NCBI GenBank assembly: GCA_946479395.1
Contig: CAMLFV010000089.1
Coordinates: forward strand, 1-10,823
Source: an uncultured Flavobacterium sp.
GTDB lineage: Bacteria > Bacteroidota > Bacteroidia > Flavobacteriales > Flavobacteriaceae
Direction of reading: 5' to 3'
Length of the DNA stretch: 10,823 nt
The notes beneath the pieces are model-generated. The model made no database searches, had not been told where the DNA came from, and saw only the letters and a list, made by a program, of their open reading frames with translations. A program made the translations under genes and the position numbers. Position 1 is the stretch's first letter. The number at the start of each line of letters is the position of its first letter. Below are positions 5,767 through 10,823 of the stretch, piece by piece.

Positions 5767-8451
5767 CTATTTCACACTTTCTACAAGTCTAACAAATTCG
5801 ACTTTGTAACCATCTTTATCATTTTTTATGCCTTGTTTGGCAAGATCAACAATATGACTGGTTTCTTTATCTGTTATCAGTTTAGAATCGCGTAGTTTTA
5901 ATCCGAACCAAGCTACCGAAGAAGCAAATTTAAAATCGGCAGACGCGTTTTTTAAATCAGTTGATTTATTTGCGATGGTCTGAACGGTTTCGATACTTTT
6001 ATCTTCTTTAGGATTTTTGTAGCGGAACTTAACGGTTGCTAATTCGTTCTTATAGGTTTCCGTAGCTTTATTTTCGGTATATTTCAATTCGGTTGGTTGT
6101 TGGTAAAAATCGCTTTTCACACCGGCTGGAATCACTTCGTAAAGAGCTGTAACTGTATGACCGCTTCCTAATTCTCCTGCATCAATGGCATCGTTGGCAA
6201 AATCTTCGTTTCGCAATTTGCGCATTTCGTAACCAACCAATCGGTAGGCCTGAACGTGTGCTGGATTAAATTCAATCTGAATTTTCACATCCTTTGCAAT
6301 GGCATACATGCTGCCTTTAAATTCTTTCCCTAAAAATCGGTTTGCTTCCTGAATGTTATCGATATACGCATAATTTCCGTTGCCTTTTTTAGAAAGCGTG
6401 ATCATTTTACTGTCTTTGTAATTCCCCATTCCAAAACCAAGACAAGTTAAAAACACACCACTTTTACGTTTTTCTTCAATCAGTTCCTGCATTTCGTTGT
6501 CAGACGATTTTCCGATATTAAAATCGCCATCGGTTGCCAAAATAATACGGTTGTTTCCATTTTTAATAAAATGCTTCGCAGCCATTTCGTACGCAAGATC
6601 CAAACCTGCAGCACCCGAAGTTCCTCCGCCGGCACGCATGTTATCAATCGCATGAATGATTTTATTTTTTTCCGATGCCTTTGTAGGTTCCAGCAAAACA
6701 CCCGTTCCGCTTGCATAATACACAATAGAAACTCGGTCGTCATCGCGCAATTCATTCAACAAAACCTTCATTGATTCCTTTAAAAGTGGTAGTTTGTTCA
6801 CATAATCCATCGAACCGGAAACATCAACCAAGAAAACAAAATTAGATTTCGGTAATTTATCTGTCGGAATTTCTTTTCCCTGCAAACCGATTTTTAACAG
6901 TTTATGATTTTCGTTCCAAGGTGAATCGCTGTATTCGGTATTGATTGAAAACGGATGGCTGCCTGTTGGTTTTGGATAATCATACTTAAAAAAGTTGATC
7001 ATTTCTTCGACACGCACAGCATCTTTTGGAACTTTTTGTCCGTTATTTATCAGTCTGCGAATGTTGGTGTACGCGGCATTATCAACATCAATAGAAAAAG
7101 TGGACACCGGATTTACACTGCTGCTCTCAAACAAATTTTCCTGATACGACTCATACGATTCCGAATCAACTTCGATTGGTTGAATGGTTTTTAAAGCTTC
7201 CTGTATCTGTAACGCTTCTTTTTTGCGTTGCTTTCTACTTTTTCTCTTTTTGGATTTATCGGTTTCTTGGGTACTGATATTAATAACACCATTTGCACCG
7301 CGATTTCCGTAAATAGCCGTTGCACCTGAATCTTTTAAAACGGTTACACTTTCGATATCGTTCGGATTCAAAGCGCGGAACTGTGCTGAGCTTGCAGGAA
7401 CGCCGTCAATGACATACAATGGTTCTGTTGCAGTATTTATTGATCCGATTCCTCTTAAAATAAAAGAGGTGTTACCAGTTGCCGGCTGACCCGAACTTGT
7501 AGCAATATTCAATCCCGGAACTTGTCCTTGTAATGTTTGAATAAACGATGCATTTGGACGACCTTCGATTGTTTTTGATGTTACGGTACTTACTGCTGCG
7601 GTTGATGCTACTTTAGATGTTGTACGGTAGGTATCAACTACAATATCAGCTAAAGCAAAAGAATCGTCTTCAACCATAGTCACATTAAGTACATTACTAT
7701 CTGAAACTGTTACGGTAACTGGTTTAAAACCCTCATAGACAACTTGAAGTTTTTCTCCCTTATTTGCGTTAAAACTGTATTCCCCTTCTTCCCCTGTATC
7801 TGTAACTAAATTAGTTCCTTTCAACATAATAGTTGCTCCGGGAATTGGATCACCATCTTGAGTTTTTACAACTCCTTTAATTGATTTTGATCTTTCCTCA
7901 TTTCTTGAATTATCTCGACCTAAAACAGTCGCCTCGTTAAAATCTTTCTGTGTAGTTACCTCACTATTTTTTACTTCACGATCTTTTTTAGCTTCAACCT
8001 CTGTAAATTTAATATCGTTTGCTACCGATTTAGACGAATTTGAAACAGCTTCGTTTTTAGGCGGAAATTCATTTTTCTTCTGCTCAGCATTTGTTTCTTC
8101 TTTCTTTTCAACTTCTTCAAAAGCATAAACATCTTTTTGGGATGCTTTTTCTTCATCAAGAATTTCTTTACCTTTTCGCTCATCAATCACAATTCTTTGA
8201 TTGTTTACGTTAGGCACATTCTCTTTATCGGGTGTGTTGTTCATTAGTTGAATTCCTACCGAAACAAAAACCAGCAACGCTGCTGCAATTCCGGCATATT
8301 TCCAGAAAGGAATTACTTTTTTAGTTTCATTTTGATCTAATTTCTGTTCGATTTTGTCCCAAACCTTATCCATATTCGGGAATGCTTGGGGTTCTTTTTC
8401 TTCCGACAGCTTGCGGAAGTATTTTTCTATATTTTTATCTTGATTTTCCAT
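5767..8451 (-). CDS. Anti-sigma-like membrane protein with CarboxypepD_reg, SusC-type TonB plug and YfbK-type vWA domains
   Basis: Seen, in order over 894 residues: a charged cytoplasmic N-terminus with FPNMDKVWDKIEQKL (24-38), which resembles the PxxVWxxI segment of Bacteroidota anti-sigma factors; one membrane helix (about 51-69); a Lys/Glu/Asn-rich linker (70-188); a CarboxypepD_reg-like beta domain (190-260, IKGVVKTQDGDPIPGATI); a TonB-box-like LADIVVDTYR (267-276); a SusC-type plug (about 278-395, with LYVIDGVP and LKDSGATAIYGNRGANGVI); a very basic stretch KSKKRKSRKQRKK (399-411); the YfbK N-terminal domain (430-525); a vWA domain with an intact MIDAS, DVSGS (543-547), Thr611, Asp641; and the YfbK/DUF3520 C-terminal region (about 715-894). 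No beta-barrel follows the plug. Inferred: inner-membrane protein, N-terminus inside and the rest periplasmic, holding the overlapping ECF sigma factor. The two genes overlap by 17 bases, suggesting coupled translation. Domains are clear; function is unknown. Confidence 0.92.
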   Translation of the reverse strand: MENQDKNIEKYFRKLSEEKEPQAFPNMDKVWDKIEQKLDQNETKKVIPFWKYAGIAAALLVFVSVGIQLMNNTPDKENVPNVNNQRIVIDERKGKEILDEEKASQKDVYAFEEVEKKEETNAEQKKNEFPPKNEAVSNSSKSVANDIKFTEVEAKKDREVKNSEVTTQKDFNEATVLGRDNSRNEERSKSIKGVVKTQDGDPIPGATIMLKGTNLVTDTGEEGEYSFNANKGEKLQVVYEGFKPVTVTVSDSNVLNVTMVEDDSFALADIVVDTYRTTSKVASTAAVSTVTSKTIEGRPNASFIQTLQGQVPGLNIATSSGQPATGNTSFILRGIGSINTATEPLYVIDGVPASSAQFRALNPNDIESVTVLKDSGATAIYGNRGANGVINISTQETDKSKKRKSRKQRKKEALQIQEALKTIQPIEVDSESYESYQENLFESSSVNPVSTFSIDVDNAAYTNIRRLINNGQKVPKDAVRVEEMINFFKYDYPKPTGSHPFSINTEYSDSPWNENHKLLKIGLQGKEIPTDKLPKSNFVFLVDVSGSMDYVNKLPLLKESMKVLLNELRDDDRVSIVYYASGTGVLLEPTKASEKNKIIHAIDNMRAGGGTSGAAGLDLAYEMAAKHFIKNGNNRIILATDGDFNIGKSSDNEMQELIEEKRKSGVFLTCLGFGMGNYKDSKMITLSKKGNGNYAYIDNIQEANRFLGKEFKGSMYAIAKDVKIQIEFNPAHVQAYRLVGYEMRKLRNEDFANDAIDAGELGSGHTVTALYEVIPAGVKSDFYQQPTELKYTENKATETYKNELATVKFRYKNPKEDKSIETVQTIANKSTDLKNASADFKFASSVAWFGLKLRDSKLITDKETSHIVDLAKQGIKNDKDGYKVEFVRLVESVK

Positions 8452-8986
8452 AGCTTTCAGGTGTTTGGTTGTAATATAATTCTATTAACTCTTTGAGTTT
8501 GGTGCGAGCTACATTGAGTTGCGATTTGGATGTTCCTTCTGAAACATTCAACTGTTCGGCAATTTCTTTGTGCGAATAACCTTCTATAGCAAACAAACAA
8601 AAGATGTTTTTAGCACCCTGTGGCAGGTAATCAAGTAGTTTTAACACATCTTGTTCGTTCAGCAATGCATCGTTTTCTTCGGCAGCAAAAGGCGGTACAG
8701 CCATATCGTCTACATAAATTTGTCGATCGGTTTTTCTACGAATAGTCAGCAAACATTGATTAATCACGATTCTTTTTGCCCAAACCTCAAAAGCAGCATT
8801 TTCTTTTAGCTGATCCATCTTCGTAAAAATGGTGTAAAAGGCATCTGCCAAGGCTTCCTCTATTTCAATATCCTGCTTTAAATACCTTTTGCACACGATA
8901 TATAATCTGGGAGCCAACAGTTCGTACATCTGCCGTTGCGATGTACGATCCATTTTTCTGCACTGGTTTATTAAGTTTTCATCCAT
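8435..8986 (-). CDS. ECF-type RNA polymerase sigma factor
   Basis: Seen: 183 residues. Region 2 (about 17-85) includes the YELLAPRLYIVCKRYL and DAFYTIFTKM segments and the promoter-melting VWAKRIVINQCL block (68-79). Region 4 (about 107-166) ends in a helix-turn-helix, YSHKEIAEQLNVSEGTSKSQL (137-157). Regions 1, 3 and the non-conserved parts of housekeeping sigma factors are missing, as usual for ECF sigmas. Known: these direct RNA polymerase to a small regulon when released from a membrane anti-sigma factor, and often activate their own promoter. Its last 17 bases overlap the start of the 894-residue membrane vWA protein, whose N-terminus looks anti-sigma-like, so the two are probably a sigma/anti-sigma pair. 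No FecR-type gene is adjacent. Start at MDENLINQCRK is the normal N-terminus for the family; the 179 bases upstream hold no TAnnTTTG element. Confidence 0.95.
   Translation of the reverse strand: MDENLINQCRKMDRTSQRQMYELLAPRLYIVCKRYLKQDIEIEEALADAFYTIFTKMDQLKENAAFEVWAKRIVINQCLLTIRRKTDRQIYVDDMAVPPFAAEENDALLNEQDVLKLLDYLPQGAKNIFCLFAIEGYSHKEIAEQLNVSEGTSKSQLNVARTKLKELIELYYNQTPESYGKSR
8454..8469 (+). repeat. Inverted repeat copy 1, just upstream of the vWA start codon
   Basis: CTTTCAGGTGTTTGGT on the plus strand is the near-exact reverse complement of 9013-9029 (one inserted T in the other copy). In the mRNA of the minus-strand operon this copy lies within the last codons of the sigma gene and two bases in front of the ATG of the plug/vWA protein, which is where the ribosome must bind. 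Confidence 0.7.
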
Positions 8987-9012
8987 ATAAATGTATCTTT
9001 CTTATAAAGAGT

Positions 9013-9029
9013 ACCAAAACACCTGAAAG
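9013..9029 (-). repeat. Inverted repeat copy 2, in the leader region of the sigma gene
   Basis: Read on the minus strand this is CTTTCAGGTGTTTTGGT, 27 to 43 bases before the sigma start codon. It matches copy 1 (8454-8469) in inverted orientation at 16 bases with one extra T. If it is transcribed, it could pair with the region in front of the vWA start; if not, both copies could be sites for a DNA-binding protein. Confidence 0.65.
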
Positions 9030-9133
9030 GTTGGGATAAGATATTGTTTTTTTTCTAAAATTTTTATTCTTTTTTAGAAATGGATGATTTTGAGAGGAGT
9101 TGTTAATTCGAATGGAAGTTTGAGTTTTAATAG

Positions 9134-9165
9134 TTTAAGTTACCGACAGGCATCAGCAACTTAAA
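9134..9165 (-). terminator. Weak hairpin directly after the methyltransferase gene
   Basis: TTTAAGTT (9134-9141) pairs with AACTTAAA (9158-9165) around a 16-base loop, beginning at the base after the methyltransferase stop codon. The tail on the minus strand is AT-rich but has no proper T run, and the stem is mostly A-T pairs. It is the only candidate for ending the three-gene transcript here; a weak one. Confidence 0.35.
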
Positions 9166-9798
9166 TTATGCGATTTTCTTTGCGATAAGTATTGTATGCA
9201 TTTCAGATTCGGTTTCTGATCTTTTATAGGCTACTTTAAAAGTTTCTATTTCTTGAAATTTACTTTTGATTAGTTGCTCTTTTAACGCATTAAGATTGTG
9301 GTAATAAAAGTAAACTCTACCTGCGTTTCCTTCTTTAAAACCAGAATCTTTAGCATTGCCTTCAACGAAACTAAAATAAATTACGCCGTTGTTGTTCAAC
9401 AATTCGCATGAATTATAGATAAGATCGTCACATTCGGTTTGTGAAAGATAAGGTAGGCAAAATCCTGCAATAATTCCATCGAATTTAGAGGTAAGTGTGT
9501 TCATTTCGCGCGTATCCATAACAACAAAATCAGCAGCAGGATTGTTCTTTTTTGCCAATTCAACCATATTCGGAGCAATATCAATCCCTAAAATATCAAA
9601 ATCAGCATTTTTGTTTAAAAGATATTTGGTAATGTTACCGGGACCGCAGCCAATTTCCAACAATTTTGCATTTGGCTTCACTATGGCATCGCAGAAAAAA
9701 TCGTAGGTGTTGTTGTACAAATCCAACTTCATGAACTTATCCTGATATAATTCGGCAATTTTATTCCACGTATTAAAAGTTTCTTTGTATTGATCCAT
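9166..9798 (-). CDS. Class I SAM-dependent methyltransferase
   Basis: Seen: 210 residues. The SAM-binding motif I is LLEIGCGPGNIT (46-57). Motif II is ILGIDIAPNMVELAKK (69-84), with the acidic Asp73 expected to contact the ribose hydroxyls. MDTREM (94-99) follows as the segment that normally contacts adenine, and FDGIIAGFCLPYLS (107-119) is motif IV/post-I. The C-terminal part (160-210) ends in strands typical of the Methyltransf_11/25 group. Known: this fold transfers methyl groups from S-adenosylmethionine to many small molecules or proteins. Inferred: a small-molecule methyltransferase; the substrate cannot be read from sequence. It starts eight bases after the acetyltransferase stop codon, so it is almost certainly the last gene of the VOC/GNAT/methyltransferase operon. 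The start MDQYKETFNTW fits the family N-terminus. Confidence 0.93.
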   Translation of the reverse strand: MDQYKETFNTWNKIAELYQDKFMKLDLYNNTYDFFCDAIVKPNAKLLEIGCGPGNITKYLLNKNADFDILGIDIAPNMVELAKKNNPAADFVVMDTREMNTLTSKFDGIIAGFCLPYLSQTECDDLIYNSCELLNNNGVIYFSFVEGNAKDSGFKEGNAGRVYFYYHNLNALKEQLIKSKFQEIETFKVAYKRSETESEMHTILIAKKIA

Positions 9799-9806
9799 TG
9801 GTATAG

Positions 9807-10355
9807 TTATTTATTATGTTTCCATTCGTGCTGCAATAAAGAATAGCAATCTGAATCTTCATGTTTACCGTTAACGATATAATCTTCTCTCATGGTGCCT
9901 TCTTTTACAAAACCGTGACGAAGCAGCAATTTAACCGACGGAATGTTCCAATTGGCAACCAATGCTTCTATTCTGTGCAGTTTTAAGATTGAAAATCCAA
10001 AATTTAAAACATAAGGCAATGCTTCAGTCATAAGACCTTTTTGTTTGTGGGAATCATTTTTTAAGGAATAAAATAATTCTGCCCGTGCATGCGTTTTATT
10101 CCATGTATGAAAACCACATTCGCCAATTGGCAAGTTTGTACTTCTATCGATCAATAAAAAGAAAAACATAGACAAACGATGCGTTTCCATTCCTTGGTCG
10201 TGCATGTTTTTATAGTGTGCATATCCATTTTCATCTACACCAAAAAAAATCATGATTTCTTCTTTGGTTTTGGTATGGAACAAATTGTGTATAATGGCAG
10301 GCGTAGTCGCTTTAAGAATTAGCCTGCTGGTAGTTATTTCTACACTGTTTAACAT
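9807..10355 (-). CDS. GNAT N-acetyltransferase, RimJ/RimL-type
   Basis: Seen: 182 residues when started at the ATG at 10353-10355. The chain opens with VEITTSRLILKATTP, the standard N-terminal strand of the Acetyltransf_3 group (TxRLxLR). The acetyl-CoA-binding region is HKQKGLMTEALPYVLNFGF (103-121). HRIEALVANWNIPSVKLLLRH (127-147) contains the conserved Asn that ends beta-5, and GFVKEGTMRED follows. Known: relatives acetylate ribosomal-protein N-termini, aminoglycoside-like compounds or other amines. Inferred: an acetyltransferase of unknown substrate. The frame can be extended upstream to 10436, but that would add 27 residues unlike the family and overlap the VOC gene by 56 bases, so the internal Met is chosen. 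It leaves a gap of 25 bases after the VOC gene and eight before the methyltransferase. Confidence 0.92.
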   Translation of the reverse strand: MLNSVEITTSRLILKATTPAIIHNLFHTKTKEEIMIFFGVDENGYAHYKNMHDQGMETHRLSMFFFLLIDRSTNLPIGECGFHTWNKTHARAELFYSLKNDSHKQKGLMTEALPYVLNFGFSILKLHRIEALVANWNIPSVKLLLRHGFVKEGTMREDYIVNGKHEDSDCYSLLQHEWKHNK

Positions 10356-10380
10356 ATTGTTGCTAAACTTATTACTGTGG

Positions 10381-10788
10381 TTATTGGGTAGGAATTTTAG
10401 ACATATCCATAAAAAAGATTTCCCATGTATGACCATCGAAATCTTCTAATGTACGTTGTTGCATAAAACCGTAATCTCGCATTTCTGTCGGCTCTGTTCT
10501 GCCTGCGTTGATACCCGATTCCGTTATTATGTTCATCTCTTCTACATTGTTAACGGAAAGTGAAAAAAGACCGGCGATGTGCGATTTAGTATCGGCAATA
10601 GGTTTTGCTGTAAAAGACGAAAATTTTTCGTGCGATAGCAACATTATAAAAATAGTATCGCTCCAAACCATACATTTTCCGGTATCGTCTGAAAACTGCG
10701 GGTTGTTGGTAAAGCCCATTGCGGTGTAAAAATCCATTGATTGTTGAAGATCTTTTACTGCTAGATTAATAAAAATTTGTCTGTTCAT
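10381..10788 (-). CDS. VOC-fold (glyoxalase/extradiol dioxygenase superfamily) protein
   Basis: Seen: 135 residues forming the two beta-alpha-beta-beta-beta modules of the vicinal-oxygen-chelate fold. The first begins QIFINLAVKDLQQSMDFYTAMGF (4-26), the second around LFSLSVNNVEEM (74-85), and the chain closes with DFDGHTWEIFFMD (116-128). Glu123 sits where the usual last metal ligand lies, but the first ligand position, normally His, appears to be Asn8. This pattern is what I expect in the COG3607-like subgroup, often annotated as extradiol dioxygenase or bleomycin-resistance-like without proof of activity. Inferred: an enzyme or binding protein of unknown substrate; metal binding by the standard triad is doubtful. 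It is the first gene of the minus-strand operon with the acetyltransferase and methyltransferase. Only 35 AT-rich bases upstream are visible, with no recognisable promoter. Confidence 0.92.
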   Translation of the reverse strand: MNRQIFINLAVKDLQQSMDFYTAMGFTNNPQFSDDTGKCMVWSDTIFIMLLSHEKFSSFTAKPIADTKSHIAGLFSLSVNNVEEMNIITESGINAGRTEPTEMRDYGFMQQRTLEDFDGHTWEIFFMDMSKIPTQ

Positions 10789-10823
10789 TTTTTTCTAAAT
10801 TTTTAAATCGATTATTTTTTAAG

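Noticed and set aside
6480..6755. Open frame on the minus strand, overlapping the vWA gene in another frame.
   Set aside because: Shadow of the vWA coding sequence, with no family-like features; the main frame carries the MIDAS motif.
5767..8451. Reading the 894-residue protein as a true outer-membrane TonB-dependent receptor.
   Set aside because: There is no cleavable signal peptide and no beta-barrel after the plug; a membrane helix at 51-69 and a vWA module are present instead.
9052..9080. A/T-only inverted repeat TTTCTAAAA / TTTTAGAAA as a terminator.
   Set aside because: No G-C core, and no T run following on either strand.
10356..10436. 27-residue N-terminal extension of the acetyltransferase.
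   Set aside because: It overlaps the upstream VOC gene and does not look like a GNAT N-terminus; the internal ATG at 10355 fits the family start.

Overview
The window looks like a chromosomal piece of a Flavobacteriaceae genome (Bacteroidota, of the Flavobacterium/Myroides kind). The DNA is AT-rich and start codons lack convincing Shine-Dalgarno sequences. One intergenic region carries promoter elements of the Bacteroidota form TAnnTTTG. Protein types also fit this phylum: a short lipobox ending in VSC, a CarboxypepD_reg-like plus SusC-type plug module, a PxxVWxxI anti-sigma-like N-terminus and a LuxC-type acyl-CoA reductase beside a 2[4Fe-4S] ferredoxin. I see no tRNA, rRNA, CRISPR array, transposase or phage gene, and no gene-free stretch reaches 300 bases.

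Layout. Positions 1-971 (+) hold the 3' part of a metallo-beta-lactamase-fold hydrolase whose reading frame enters from outside the window. On the minus strand a ferredoxin (2040-2390) is followed by a double-META-domain lipoprotein (1228-1989), each with its own terminator-like hairpin. Divergent from the ferredoxin are a LuxC-like acyl-CoA reductase (2462-3520) and a DUF937/YidB-like protein (3546-4055), ending in a strong terminator (4122-4156). A second long hairpin (4162-4194) lies between them and a convergent DHA2-type MFS drug-efflux gene (4255-5649, minus).

The most unusual unit is the minus-strand pair 8986-5767: an ECF sigma factor overlapping by 17 bases an 894-residue protein. 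That protein combines an anti-sigma-like cytoplasmic N-terminus, one membrane helix, a CarboxypepD_reg-like domain, a SusC-type TonB plug without a barrel, and a YfbK-type von Willebrand A module. It looks like a membrane-spanning regulator in which outer-membrane-receptor parts and a metal-dependent adhesion domain are wired to a sigma factor. A 16/17-base inverted repeat links the sigma leader region with the bases just in front of the plug/vWA start codon.

The right end (9166-10788, minus) is a compact likely operon of a VOC-fold protein, a RimJ/RimL-type acetyltransferase and a SAM-dependent methyltransferase, with gaps of 25 and 8 bases.
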